From Heterodera schachtii (lineage: Eukaryota > Nematoda > Chromadorea > Rhabditida > Heteroderidae): a stretch of DNA of 64,000 nucleotides. The stretch's first letter is position 1, and every line of letters begins with the position of its first letter. Both the position numbers and the translations under genes were made by a program. Under the pieces are notes generated by a model. That model saw only the letters and a program-made list of their open reading frames with translations, was not told the origin of the DNA and made no database searches. The stretch spans positions 572,777 to 636,776 of the forward strand of contig SIJG01000036.1 of the NCBI GenBank assembly GCA_023374025.1, given 5' to 3'. Below are positions 34,539 through 51,876 of this stretch, in pieces.

Positions 34539-34879
34539 GGTACTTATATGGTTCGTATGCCACAAATTAAAAATTTTTTTTTAATCAACTTAGTTTGCTT
34601 AGAAAGTCATTTATATGGTTTTCAGGGGCGCTGAACACGATTATGACATCTATTTAGACCAATTTCGAACCCCGGAAAAGGATTAATTGAAAAAGTTTGA
34701 ATTTTCGATTTTTTGGGGATTTCGACTTTAGGTCGAATCCGTTTCGGGGCTCGAAATTGGTCTAAATAGATGTCATAATCGTGTTCAGTGCCCCTGAAAA
34801 CCTTATAAATGACTTTCTAAGCAACCTAAGATGATTAAAAAAAATTTTAAATTTGTGGCGTACGAACCATATAAGTACC
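34539..34879. mobile_element. Fold-back element with perfect 8-bp target duplication, copy E
   Basis: Arms run inward from GGTACTTATATGGTTCGTA at 34539 and its complement ending at 34879. The octamer aatatttt flanks both ends (34531-34538, 34880-34887). The core is present in diverged form (gcgctgaacacgattatgac). It lies upstream of the 34386 gene start. Confidence 0.9.
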
Positions 34880-35076
34880 AATATTTTTAGGTGCTAAAAA
34901 CTGCCAAAATAGGTGCTAAATGGGAAAATCGATGCAAAAAAGTTTAAATTTAGGGTTGTAAAAGCATAAATTTTATCCAAAAACCAACAAATTAAAAATC
35001 AAATCTTGAGAAAAAAAAATATAATTTATGGCAAAACGCCAAAATATGTCAATAATATTTTTTTTTAGGTTTCTAG

Positions 35077-35198
35077 CAGGGATGGGAAGGAATTCCGATT
35101 TCCGACATTTTGGGATCGGAATTCCGATTTCCGAAAAAATTTAGGGAGTCGGAATTCCGATTTCCGAAAATTTTTGGTGCCTCGGAATGCCATCCCTG
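35077..35198. mobile_element. 122-bp hAT-type MITE with perfect 8-bp target duplication
   Basis: The ends are CAGGGATGG at 35077 and CCATCCCTG ending at 35198, a short terminal inverted repeat in the style of hAT elements. The octamer gtttctag is duplicated at 35069-35076 and 35199-35206. The interior repeats GGAATTCCGATTTCCGA three times. Confidence 0.9.
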
Positions 35199-35643
35199 GT
35201 TTCTAGATTCTAAAAAAAACTAGAAATTGTTGCTATAACCTCATTTCATTCCCAACTAAAACTGAAAATTTGGTATCATCTAAAATAAGAAGTTGAAAAG
35301 ATTTTTTTCTAAGCAAATGTGGAGGGGGGAGGGGCAATATTATCCAAATTTGTTATATCAATCCATGCTGTTTTCAAATCAGTTTTTTTGGCGCGATTTC
35401 TCAAAGAACTTATGGAACATGGGGGAGGTGCCGAACAAAAAAAAAAATGTGTGAACATCGTTTATATATATATATATATATAATATATACAATAGAGAAC
35501 AGAATAGGGAGAATATGGTCTCCAAACAAGATACATGGATATAAAGAGATCACGATGAACATGCCACACAGATTATTTGGTATCGAGCAATTGTTTACAC
35601 CAGCGGTAGGTCGGCTCTTCCTTCCTTCTTCCTTCAGTTCTTC

Positions 35644-36273
35644 CTACTTCTTACACTTGACCACAGCCAGGACGATGTCGACAAGAAGAATCCTGTAAAC
35701 ACTGAATTAGAATGGACAGACAATAAATACACGGAAAAAGGAAGAATTTGACCCGTGTACATAAGGATAACTGTTTTTGCATAGCTAAAAGCGTGAAAGT
35801 CCCCTTTGATCATCTGTTAGACTCCGTACACTCTTACACGGCGATAAGTCCCATTAAGACGAAATTGAGGATCGTCATTTGGAAGCCGCTGGTCGAGGGC
35901 GAAGCAGGCTTTGCGGTCGTCTTGAGAGTTGGGCCTTTGGTCGTCTCGCCAGTCGGCCCCTCGGTGGTAGTCGTCGTCGCGTTCGTATCAGGCGTCTCCG
36001 TAACGTTGATGGACGTCGTCATCGTAGGGGTGATATTGTCGGGTGTGTTCTCTTCCGCATGCTTGAGTTTCTCGTTGAATGCCAGACCGCGTTCCTGATG
36101 ACCTTTGAAGGGGTTCACATCATTGGCATTGTTGAAACTAAAAATTTGTTAAAATTAATGATTATACAATTAGACAGAAAAGTGCAGAAGCGAGTCACTT
36201 ACGCTCCATCGCCGTTTGTGAGTTGCGCCACGAAGAGAAGAACGCAGAGAATGCCCAGCAGACGGAAAGACAT
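35644..36273 (-). CDS. Thr-rich secreted/membrane protein, palindrome copy 1
   Basis: Exons 36273-36203, 36137-35838 and 35692-35644 give 139 aa. The first 22 residues are a clear signal peptide (MSFRLLGILCVLLFVAQLTN, then GDG). The middle is hydrophilic and Thr/Pro-rich, with three N-glycosylation sites (NIT, NVT, NAT) and many likely O-glycosylation sites, mucin-like. The C-terminus is a hydrophobic membrane helix (ILNFVLMGLIAVILLVDIVL) with a short basic tail, KCKK. It differs from copy 2 by Phe for Tyr and Ala for Gly in that helix. A TATA box on the minus strand (36324-36331) lies 51 bp upstream of the ATG. The family is not recognised. A surface or secreted, host-facing role is possible but is only inference from the architecture. 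Confidence 0.82.
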
Positions 36274-36323
36274 TTTGTATACAGCAGAATGATAATTGTG
36301 GTTGCTTCTTCGCATTTCACTCC

Positions 36324-36331
36324 CTTTTATA
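36324..36331 (-). promoter_or_regulatory. TATA box of palindrome copy 1
   Basis: TATAAAAG on the minus strand, mirrored exactly by the plus-strand box at 36406-36413, 51 bp upstream of the start codon. The two genes thus appear to have back-to-back core promoters within about 190 bp. Confidence 0.7.
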
Positions 36332-36405
36332 CCAATTTCCAAATCAGGTACATAGGAGGTAATTCTTCTCGAAATTTGGAATTAATGAATTTTATTGAAA
36401 ATTGG

Positions 36406-36413
36406 TATAAAAG
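36406..36413 (+). promoter_or_regulatory. TATA box of palindrome copy 2
   Basis: TATAAAAG, the mirror image of the copy 1 box, 51 bp upstream of the ATG at 36464. The position and surrounding 60 bp are conserved between the arms. Confidence 0.7.
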
Positions 36414-36463
36414 GGAGTGAAATGCGAAGAAGCAACCACAATTATCATTCTGCTGTATACAAA

Positions 36464-37093
36464 ATGTCTTTCCGTCTGCTGGGCATTCTCTGCGTTCTTC
36501 TCTTCGTGGCGCAACTCACAAACGGCGATGGAGCGTAAGTGACTCGCTTCTGCACTTTTCTGTCTAATTGTATAATCATTAATTTTAACAAATTTTTAGT
36601 TTCAACAATGCCAATGATGTGAACCCCTTCAAAGGTCATCAGGAACGCGGTCTGGCATTCAACGAGAAACTCAAGCATGCGGAAGAGAACACACCCGACA
36701 ATATCACCCCTACGATGACGACGTCCATCAACGTTACGGAGACGCCTGATACGAACGCGACGACGACTACCACCGAGGGGCCGACTGGCGAGACGACCAA
36801 AGGCCCAACTCTCAAGACGACCGCAAAGCCTGCTTCGCCCTCGACCAGCGGCTTCCAAATGACGATCCTCAATTACGTCTTAATGGGACTTATCGGCGTG
36901 TAAGTGTGTACGGAGTCTAACAGATGATCAAAGGGGACTTTCACGCTTTTAGCTATGCAAAAACAGTTATCCTTATGTACACGGGTCAAATTCTTCCTTT
37001 TTCCGTGTATTTATTGTATGTCCATTCTAATTCAGTGTTTACAGGATTCTTCTTGTCGACATCGTCCTGGCTGTGGTCAAGTGTAAGAAGTAG
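36464..37093 (+). CDS. Thr-rich secreted/membrane protein, palindrome copy 2
   Basis: Exons 36464-36534, 36600-36899 and 37045-37093 give 139 aa with the same layout as copy 1: signal peptide, glycosylation-rich Thr/Pro ectodomain (TPDTNATTTTTEGPTGETTK), and a C-terminal membrane helix (ILNYVLMGLIGVILLVDIVL). Splice sites are GT-AG in all introns. Ignoring the last intron would end the protein at GLIGV; splicing extends it into a full membrane span, and both copies support this. Both promoters being intact suggests both copies are expressed. Transcripts running past either end of the spacer would be self-complementary. Confidence 0.82.
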
Positions 37094-37404
37094 GAAGAAC
37101 TGAAGGAAGAAGGAAGGAAGAGCCGACCTACCGCTGGTGTAAACAATTGCTCGATACCAAATAATCTGTGTGGCATGTTCATCGTGATCTCTTTATATCC
37201 ATGTATCTTGTTTGGAGACCATATTCTCCCTATTCTGTTCTCTATTGTATGTATATATACCTATAAACGATGTGCACACAATTTTTTGGGTACTTTCCGT
37301 TTTGGTCATACATCTCAAAGTTTAAAGCCAACAAAAAGTGTTGTGTGAGTGAGTATATAGCGCACGCTTCGCTTTTGGTTATATAAAAGATATGGTCCCG
37401 TAAA

Positions 37405-37605
37405 AAGATTCGTTTTAGTGGTTTTGCGATGTATTTGTTGGTTCTCGGTGTTGCTGATCACGAATCTGATATCCACTTAATTTTTGCCTTATATTGTTGG
37501 ACCAGTAAGACCGAGATTACCGATCAAATGTTCGATATGATATAGATTCCTGATCATCGACTCCGAAAAGCCCCAAGTAGATCGCAAAACCACTCAAAAC
37601 AACCG
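37405..37605. repeat. Degenerate fold-back element
   Basis: TTTAGTGGTTTTGCGAT near 37412 and its complement ATCGCAAAACCACTCAAA near 37580 bracket a diverged core (gttgctgatcacgaatctga). It resembles the 8-bp-TSD fold-back family but its ends are worn and no target duplication could be fixed. Confidence 0.5.
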
Positions 37606-38367
37606 GGACCAGTAATCTCCAGTTTTAACCAAAAATTGTGCTTCCCATTGTCTTTTAAAAATTTTATGTACATACATATGTATAGGCCAAAATGAAAAAG
37701 CAGCATTTTTGTCAGACTAACGTATGGACATTGAATTGTAAAAATTCATAAACATTCTTAAAAATTGGCTCAAAACTTTGGAAAAAGCGCACCGCAAAAA
37801 ATGTTTTGAAAAGCAAAAAAAAAAAAAGTGATCAGAATCGATCTCACTGATTTAATGATGATTAGATTAAAATTTTTAAATTATTTGCTTGTATAAACTT
37901 TTTTTTTTAATATGAAAAACCCGAACCCCGATCTGCATTTTCATGAAATTTATATCTCGTTGTTATACATATTCTAAGTATGTCCCAAGAATTGGCCGAA
38001 CAAAAAAATGTTTCAGTCGGACTCTAATGATAGCGAATTAAAAAATTGGCATTTTGATAAAAATGGTGATTTTTTAAATATACATATTTGATAAAAAGGT
38101 CCACCAAAAACAACATTCGAAGATTATTGCTCGCAAAATTTGGCTTGTAGGGTTTATCTAAAACACTGACTCCAACCTCCTCTTAAAACTGATTTATCCT
38201 GGAGTCCCCTGTCCATCTCCCAGCTCCTCCCAGTTCCCAGACCTCAATGAATGCCTACCTGGACGGTGTCATTATCCCGACATTAAATCCCCGACCAAAA
38301 ACGCCAGTTAAACGCAACTTTTGATCATTTTGTTTAAGCAGTGAAGCTAAATTCCGATTTTTTAAAA
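37606..38367. other. AT-rich spacer upstream of the proteasome gene
   Basis: This AT-rich stretch has no credible exon and probably includes the PSMB4/pbs-7 promoter. No strong core promoter motif was seen. Confidence 0.5.
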
Positions 38368-40009
38368 ATGTCACTCACTGGTGGGACTGTAATTGCGTTA
38401 GCCTACAAAGGCGGAGTTGCGATGGCCACTGACCGTACAGTTTTTGCATCCGGTGTTCATCGTTTTCAGGTCTTTGCCTTTGTAGTAATTATGTCTAAAA
38501 TATTTTAATTATGGCATAAAGCCAACAATTCATTGAATAATGGACATTTTCTTTTTTCTTTTAGAACAATACGCGCCAATATCGGTTGAATAATTATTGT
38601 CTGATTTCTTTCTCCGGAGACTTTGCCGAATTCCAATGGTTGCAAAATTTGCTGGAACGCCGGCAGATGGAATTACAGGTTTAAAAGATTTGAAACAAAA
38701 TACTTTTTCACCTTCTCGCCTAATTTTTTTGTTTTGCGATTTTCTGTGGATAGAGAAATTCAAATGGCCCATTCACCTTATCATTTGGTATCATTGACTT
38801 CGAAAAGCCACGGAAATAGAGAAGAGAAGAGCATTTGTTTTTCTTTTCCGCATAAAGTGATGGATTTGTTTGGTTTTCATTTTTCAGATCGACGCGGGGA
38901 TGGACCATATGAAGCCGAAAATGGTGCACGCTTTTCTCACCTCACTCTTTTACCAAAGACGGAGCAAAATGAACCCATTTCTGAACACAATGGTTGTCTG
39001 CGGTGAGTTCGGTCGCTTTCGTGGCCCATCATTTTGGGCAGGGCCTGGGACTCGCAAATGTTTTCTAGGGCGAACGAAACAATCGTGCCCCATTAACCCC
39101 TCATTAATTTCATTTTCTAATGGTTTCCTGCTTTTTTAGGCATGCAACCGGTCGAGTTTCATGTCGGAGAAATTAAGCCTTTCATCGGCATCATCGACAT
39201 GGTAAGAGAGCGAGCGCAACAGCATTTACTAACTGTTTTTATGGGCACCTTTTAATTGGGACATTTGCATCCTTTAAACTAGAGTTGAGCGGGACCGGGA
39301 CTGGTACTGAAAAAAACGGGTACAACTGAGTACCCAGTCCCGGTTTTGACCGGGACCGGGAAATTCCCGGGTTTTTTCCCGGTTTTTCAACCCCAAAATT
39401 CCCGGTCCCGGTTTTCGTCAAAATTCCCGGTCCCGCTCAACTCTACTTTAAACATTTGAGTTTCATCGGCTTTTTCTGAATATAAGTTTTTTTGTTTCAC
39501 TTTTTTGCTTTCATTAAGCGCGGCAATGCCTACGAAGTTGACCACGTCGCGACAGAAATTGGCAAATATTTGCTTCGCCAAATGTTGGAGACGCGACAAA
39601 CGCAGGCAAATGGAGCGGAACAAATGAGCAAAGAAGAAGCACTTCGAATGGTCGCAGCGGCGTTGGAGGTAAAAGCAAAGGGAAAAACGACGAAATCTGC
39701 CGTTTTTCCTTTTTTGGAAAGCGTCGAATATTCGAAAAGATTAATTATTCTTAAATATTCGAAAAGATTAATTATTCTTAAATCCATTTCTGCTTTTGTC
39801 TTATTTTGTTGATTTTATTGCTTCCCTTGCAAAAAAAGAAAGAAGAAATCTCTGAAAATTTTGAGGTGTCCGTCAGTCGTAACAGCAGAACGGGCCAAAT
39901 GTTCGATGTTTCCACTGTGGACGCCATGGACGGAGTGAAATTCCACGACCAATTCCAAATAATTGGCAAATGGGACGAAGTCGAAGTTTGTGACGGCACT
40001 TACAAGTAA
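38368..40009 (+). CDS. pbs-7: 20S proteasome subunit beta-7 (PSMB4 / pbs-7)
   Basis: This is a non-catalytic beta subunit of the 20S core particle, in cytosol and nucleus. Exons 38368-38469, 38565-38678, 38888-39002, 39140-39201, 39519-39668 and 39839-40009 are all in phase, giving 237 aa. The N-terminus ([20 protein letters not shown]) matches the conserved beta-subunit start with TGGT in place of the TTGTSV of vertebrates. [15 protein letters not shown] and [18 protein letters not shown] are strong PSMB4 signatures. The pro-sequence is short or absent. The protein ends about ten residues sooner than vertebrate orthologues. Intron 4 carries a 166-bp transposon-like insertion (39280-39445) that does not touch the exons. 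Confidence 0.93.
39280..39445. mobile_element. 166-bp hAT-type MITE inside an intron of the proteasome gene
   Basis: Terminal inverted repeats TAGAGTTGAGCGGGACCGGG (39280) and its complement (ending 39445) enclose GGTCCCGG-rich DNA. The octamer ctttaaac is duplicated exactly at 39272-39279 and 39446-39453. Confidence 0.92.
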
Positions 40010-40255
40010 AGCAACCGAAAATGGAAGTGATTGGCATAGAATTTTGGATGTTTTGGCTCGCATTTCGTTGTCGATATGTTAAAATGACGAAATTTTTTTT
40101 GAATCAAAATGTTTTCAATAATATTTATATATTATTGTTGCTGATATAAAATTAAAAACGAATCACTTAAAACAAATAAAATTGAATATCTAATATTAAT
40201 AATTAAATTACGTGTGATTTTGATTGTAAAATATTGGTTAGGCATTGTGTAGAAT

Positions 40256-40672
40256 GGTACTTGTCAAGTTTACCTGATACTTTTAACATACATTTTCAGA
40301 TTCCTATAAATGTGTTTTAGAAATTAATGAAAATAAGTTTTAAGGGGTTTTTAGTGTCCTGATCACAAATACAGCACCCATTTTCATCAATTTCGAACTC
40401 CTGACCCGAACTCGAACAAAAATAAAATTAGAACATTTGTACGGATGATATCCTCATGGGCATCTTGCCCATGAGGGTTTTATTGGTATAGGAAGCCTGT
40501 CAATTTGTTGTCCCTGTACAGCTCATGTAGTGAATGGTAGCGCTGAACTGAGCCCGGATTCGTGATCAGCGACCTCAAAAACCCCTTAAAACTTATTTTC
40601 ATTAATTTCTAAAACACATTTATAGGAATCTGAAATGTATGTTAAAAGTATCAGGTAAACTGCACAAGTACC
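40256..40672. mobile_element. Fold-back element, copy F
   Basis: Arms of more than 100 bp run inward from GGTACTTGTCAAGTTTACC at 40256 and its near complement ending at 40672. The core is present (gtgatcagcgacctc and its complement). The centre (about 40430-40550) is not inverted and may be a secondary insertion. No clear 8-bp target duplication remains. Confidence 0.75.
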
Positions 40673-46377
<5,705 letters not shown>

Positions 46378-49300
46378 ATGGGCAATAAACACTCACTGAA
46401 CGGTCCGTCGGCAGTCGATGAGTTCAAGCAGTACCCGCACCACCAGCAACCTCCGGCCTCTCCCCGTGGGGCTTTTTATCTCCAACAATGGGCGGCGGCC
46501 CCCTCGGGCGATGTTGGCCCACCGCTGGCGAATGGCACGTGCCGAAATGGGAAAGTGGGCACGGAATGTAACGGAACGATGCCGACGGAAATGTGGCGAA
46601 ATGGGCAACAGCAGAAGCGCCGAAGGCAACAGCAAAAGCAAAAGAGGAACAGCGGGACTGAAATGGCGACGCCGAAAAATGAAAACAGCAGCAACAGGTG
46701 GGAAAAGTGATCGGAAAAGGAAGGCAATGACCAGCAGCAAAAAGGGAATAGTGATCTGAGAAAATAATTAATGCGGAGAGACAAGAGACTGATCAGGGGA
46801 AAAATGATCAGAAAGGAGGAATTGATCAGGGAAAGAGACTGATCGAAGGAAAAGTGATCAGAAAAGGAGTCAATGACCAGCAGCAAAAAGGGAATAGTGA
46901 TCAAGGAAAATTATTAATATGGAGAGACTGATCAGGGAAAGTGAATCAATGCCTTTCCTCCCCAAATGTTTAGCCCTCTTTCGCCCTCCTCGCGCAATTC
47001 CATGCACAGCGGTGACGGCGCCGCCGCACCCGCGCCGCCGTCCGTTTCGCCAAAAATGGCCGAACAATTCGCCGCTTCGGCCGACGCGACACCGACGGGG
47101 CGAAAAAACGGCGGAGGCGGCGGATTTTTGGCACAATTATTTAATCATTCAACAGGGCGACAACAAAAGAAAGCAATCGAAGCGGAAAAGGTGGGGGGGG
47201 GAAGACTGATCAGAAAAACTATTGAAAGGGTGGAAAAAGGGAAAAATCAGTCAAAAAAACAGCTAAAAAAGTTGGAAAAAGAGGGCAAAATTCATTGAAA
47301 GGATATTCCTTAACTTAATGAAAATGGAATAAACATATGGGAGAAATGAAATGGCATTGACTGATCAGAGACATTAAAAGTGATCAAAAGGGGGGGGGAT
47401 AATCCAATGGGAATTGGAGGACAAATTCATTTGCGAATATTATCAGTGACAGAACAGAGAATTTGCTGCCCTGTTACGAAATTAGCATAATTTTAAATTG
47501 AAAGAGTCATATTTTGAAATTCAACGAGCCCTTCGCAAAACTTTTGTCTATTTTCTTAACCCCCCCCCCCCCCCAAAGTTCCAAATTTGGACAGTGTTCC
47601 CCCCGGGGGGGTGACCTTGGACCGTCCGACCGATCGGAAGGGGACGGACGCAATTCCATTAACAAACAAAAGTAAATCCATTTGATCACTTTTTCCCTTT
47701 TAATGGACTTTCCCCCCACTTTTTTTTCTCTTCGTTCATTCTCTTTTGGGCCTGTTTTGCTTTTGCAAATCCGACAAAATTCAGCAGTCATTTCCATCCC
47801 TCCAATCTGTCATTTATTTCCTTTTGCAATGCGTCGTAAATTTGGGACGAATTAATTTCGATCGGAGGGGGGGGGGGGGGGGGGTCAAATGGAGGAGAGA
47901 AGCCACAAGCCGAAAATGCTTTCTCTCTAAAAAATGGGCCTTTGCTTATCATTGTTTAGATCAATTTGTTTGTTTTCTTGGACAGAGTGCCAATGTTCCG
48001 ATTTCCCCGCCCCTCCCTCCTTATCCCCTCAAAATTCTCCCCACCCCTCCCCCTGTGATCATAATTCCGATTTTATTTTACTGCTAATTAGAGTATCAAA
48101 CATTGTTTATCCCTCTTGCAATTGGGAAGCCCTTCTGGTCACAATCCAATCAGAATCTGTTGATGATCAAATACCGATCAAAAAAGGTTTCCCGATCACT
48201 TTTGGTGTGATCAGAATATGGCCAGTCAAGGCTCTGCTGATCAAATCGAACTAAATGCCAAACTCGTCGTTTCCTACGTTCAGCATCTCCAACAATCGCC
48301 GAACGGAGCGTTCGCCGCGCCACCGCCCCCGTCCAATTCAGTACAGCCGACGATGGCCCCCCAAATTGAGCACCAACAACAGCAGCAGCCCTTCGTTTTG
48401 CTCCCCGACCGACCGGCCATTCGATTGGACTCGCGATTAGTGTGCAAATACGAAGTGCTGTCCGTGGTCGGAAAGGGCTCATTCTCGCAAGTGCTGCGAG
48501 TGCAGGACAGAAGTGAGTTTGGAGGAGAAGCGGGCGGAGGGAGAGACAGCGAAAATGCCGAAAATGGGCAAAATGAGAGGAAAATGCCAAAATGATAAAA
48601 TATATAAAGGAAAATTGGGAAAATTAGTGGAAAATGGGGAAAATTAATGTGCCCGCCCTCTAAAAATGACCCATCTCTCCAAAAATAGTCTCATAGTCTC
48701 AAAATGCCATTGATTGGCACAGCTTCCATTCCAAAAATGGCACTTTCTCAGTCAGCAAACGCTTCTACGCCGTCAAATTGGTCAGCACCGAGCAAGACTT
48801 TGGCGCTGTGAACAACGAGCTGAGCATTCTCAGCCGTGTTCAGCATCCGTTTGTCATTCGACTTGAGGAAGTGTTTCGAAGTGCCACAAAAGTAAGGCCG
48901 AGGGGAAAAGAAAGGAAAAGGGCGAAAGGACCTCAGAAAGGGGCACCCGAAGCTCAGTCGGTTGAGCATTTTGTGGTTTAGAGGGGCCGTGGGTTCGAAT
49001 TCCATCGGGCGAAACGCCTTTTATTGTATTTTATGCTTTGTATTGGCCCATTGTTTGTGTGTCCATTCTCAATTTTACTGTCGCCAATTTGATCAGACTG
49101 ATCAGTGCGATCACCGTGATCACCCCCCCCCCCCCATTTTCAGCTGTTCATCGTCATGGAAATGGCTTCCGGGGGCGAAATGTACGACCGCGTGGTGGCC
49201 AAGGGGCGGTACTCGGAAAGCGAAGCTCGGATGGCCATCAAAATGTTGCTGACCGGGCTCGAATATCTGCACAGGTGAGCCCAGAGAGAATGCCATCATT

Positions 49301-50824
49301 AGCATAATCAATTCAATTAATAAATACCGTAATCCGTGCCCCATTTCCCACAGTATGCACATAACCCACCGTGACCTGAAGCCGGAGAATTTGCTGTACA
49401 GCGACACGAGGCAGGAGGCGCGGCTGCTGATCACCGACTTCGGTTTGGCGGTGAGTGTTGACCGAAAAAACACAAACATTTTGCCAATTCCTCCGAGCAT
49501 TTTCCATTTTTAAAAAGTGCTTTTCCCCTCTTTCAGCACCAATCGCGCTCTCCGGACGAGAAAATGACGGACACTTGTGGCACGCCGGAATACATTGCGC
49601 CAGAGATTCTGCTGCGCGTCCCTTACTCAAATCGCGTGGACCTTTGGGCGGTCGGAGTGATCGGTCAGTTCATTTGGTCACTAATCGTGGACACAGGCTC
49701 TTGACCACCATTTAATCAATCATCGAATTGCCATTTTTTGAATTTGCCATCAATTGACCCAAAAAACTATGCCATTTTGTCCCCTATCTTTTTTCCCATT
49801 AAGCATACATTTTGATGTCCGGCATTATGCCCTTCGACGATGACTGCCGTTCTCGGCTGTACACACACATCATCACGGCAAATTATGTGGGAGAGAGATT
49901 TTAATGAAATTTGAAACCACTAATTGGGCCGCAAAACAAATTTAAACTGGAAAAATAGGAAAATTTGGGTGAATCGGTCAGAATTTTGCACCACTTTTTA
50001 TTTTTTCACTTTTTGATTTTTTAAAAGAATTTCGATTGGGTCACAAATTTTTAATCGATTTTAAATTAAATTTAAATTGGTAATTCTCTCGTGCCAATTT
50101 TCTCATGAAATGGGCGGAATGGTGCTGAATATGCCCCTTGCCCAGGTGTATTATCCGCAGTTTTGGTCCGGCTCGGAGCAGGCCAAACACTTTGTGGACA
50201 CACTTTTGGACACTTCGCCCGACCATCGGCCGTCCGCCAGCGACGCGTTGCACCACCATTGGGTGACCGGCGATCGGCCGCATTCGAAGGCCGCGATGGG
50301 CAGGCGGACACGCGCGCGGATGGAAGCGGCGACGGAAGAGGCGGAGGAGGACGGCACCACCGTCTCGGGAGAGGACGCCAACGGCACGACAGTGCAACGG
50401 GTGAGTGACGGTGGAGGGGAGGGAAGTGCCGACCGAACGGTGGGACAATGATTGGCGGGGGGGGGGGGAGGAGGAGTTGGTCCCGGGGTGTGATCCCACT
50501 GAACGTGGTGACGGATGGTGATTTACCCCCCCCCCCCCCCGCGTTCAGACAAAGTCAAGCCGATCGATCCGTTCGGTGACTCGTTCTGACCACGGACACC
50601 GCGTGGACCCGCGCGAGGTGGACCAGCTGGCGGAAGACCTGCAGCGGCTGGCACAAAAGCAACGCGAGAGGGAGCGACGGCACCACCACCACCACCACCA
50701 GCACAACAACTCAAACTCACGCGCGGACGGAGGCGGCGGCGGTGTACGACGGCACCACTACAGCTCACCGTACACGCACCAGCAGCAGCAACAGCCAATC
50801 ACCAAAAATTACGGCGTTTTTTAA
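46378..50824 (+). CDS. PSKH1: PSKH1-like serine/threonine kinase (CaMK group)
   Basis: This is a protein kinase of the PSKH family, membrane-tethered in vertebrates and linked to Golgi and splicing-factor compartments. Exons 46378-46697, 46974-47190, 48215-48512, 48752-48891, 49144-49274, 49354-49450, 49537-49663, 49804-49886, 50146-50400 and 50549-50824 are all in phase, giving 647 aa. The N-terminus MGNKHS has the Gly2 needed for N-myristoylation. The kinase domain begins at about residue 260 with the Gly-loop GKGSFSQV. It contains FYAVKLV (ATP lysine), [20 protein letters not shown] and [13 protein letters not shown], so it should be active. The C-tail keeps the PSKH1 [10 protein letters not shown] segment, then Arg/Glu and His repeats. 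Exon 3 begins near a second good ATG (48218) that could give a shorter, non-myristoylated form. Confidence 0.93.
48940..49015 (+). repeat. tRNA-like sequence in a kinase intron (degenerate, SINE or pseudogene)
   Basis: The stretch has an A-box-like D-arm (AGCTCAGTCGGTTGAGC) and a B-box T-arm (GGGTTCGAATTCC) at tRNA spacing. CGGGCGA can pair only partly with the 5' strand (about 5 of 7 pairs) as an acceptor stem. The anticodon arm is not convincing. It is more likely a tRNA pseudogene or the head of a tRNA-derived SINE than a functional tRNA. Confidence 0.45.
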
Positions 50825-51876
50825 CTCTTTTTTTTTTGCATTTTTGAAAGGAAACGGCAAAAGGCCAAAATTCAAATTCTCGAAAATATTTGTTGTTTTA
50901 AAAGGGACTAAAGCGCCTTTTCCTCTCTTTTCTTCTCTCTCTCCTCAAACTTTTTTTAATTGAATTTGTCTGTTCATTTTTTGTCCTCGCCCCTCAAGGA
51001 GCTTATTTTAAATTTCAAGGCCCACACAATGAATGCCATCAAACCAAAAACATTGTGTGATATTTAATGAATGCCTAAATAATCCCAAATTAAACGGGAC
51101 GAAAATGCCGCAATTAAAAAAGCCCAAAAATAATGTTAATGGATTTTATTTTACTAGATTCTTTGAAAAAAATTCGGCATTTTTGTATCAAATAAAATCC
51201 AATAGCTCAAAAATCCTTTGTCACTCTCACAAATTCTCAAATCAATTCGATTTTGCTCACAATTTCCAATAAAAAATTGTGCCAGCGCAAAACCACCTCT
51301 TAATATGACGCGCTTAAATGAATTTTTTATAATGGGTTAACATTATTGCTTTAATTAAAACCCACAAGTAATGATAATGATGATCTTCTTCATTTAATTA
51401 CAAAATGAAAAAATAAGTGAGAGAATTAGCATAAGGATAATGCATTCGAAAATAGAAAGCAATTAAAAAAGGAAATAGAAAATGGAGGAAAATTGAATCA
51501 AATTGAAATGATAAAAATGGAATAAAATTGAATCAAATTAAAATGATAACCCGAAGCGATAAATACAAAATGCATAATTTAATAAATAGCAGAAAAAAAT
51601 CACAAAACAAAAGAAAAACAGCACATATCAACACACAATAATTGAGGTGGTCAAAATGAAGTAAAATGCAGCTGAAAAGAGAGTTGGGATATCGGAACAA
51701 TCAAAGGAATTTGTAATGCTCGAGAAAAAACAAACGTCGAAAAAATGGAAAATAAGTAAAATTATTAAAGGGAAGAAATGCCTAAAGAATGATTGGGACA
51801 AAAAAACGCGGTTTAAGCAGAGAAATGCCGTTAAGAAATGTGCCCATCACTACCCATGCCATGGCATTCTGTCCAT
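50825..51876. other. Convergent intergenic region
   Basis: The 3' flanks of the plus-strand kinase and minus-strand mannosidase genes lie here. It is AT-rich with an AATAAA at about 51268 that could serve the kinase transcript. No exon is seen. Confidence 0.6.

Larger units (their letters stand above)
35436..37287. repeat. Near-perfect 1.85-kb palindrome (two arms of about 0.9 kb)
   Basis: The left arm (about 35436-36338) and right arm (36399 to about 37287) are reverse complements with a 60-bp spacer. Start codons, splice sites and stop codons of the two genes all sum to 72737, so there is no net indel over 725 bp per arm. Differences are a few substitutions and a TA-repeat length change near 35465-35485. 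Each arm carries one complete gene. Confidence 0.95.

Noticed and set aside
36445..36858. 137-aa open frame antisense to palindrome copy 2 (and its mirror at 35879-36292)
   Set aside because: It is the exact shadow of the spliced Thr-rich gene, whose signal peptide, introns and TATA box are all on the other strand; the frame crosses the real intron.
50041..50499. 152-aa minus-strand frame
   Set aside because: Antisense shadow of kinase exon 9, which carries conserved PSKH1 sequence.
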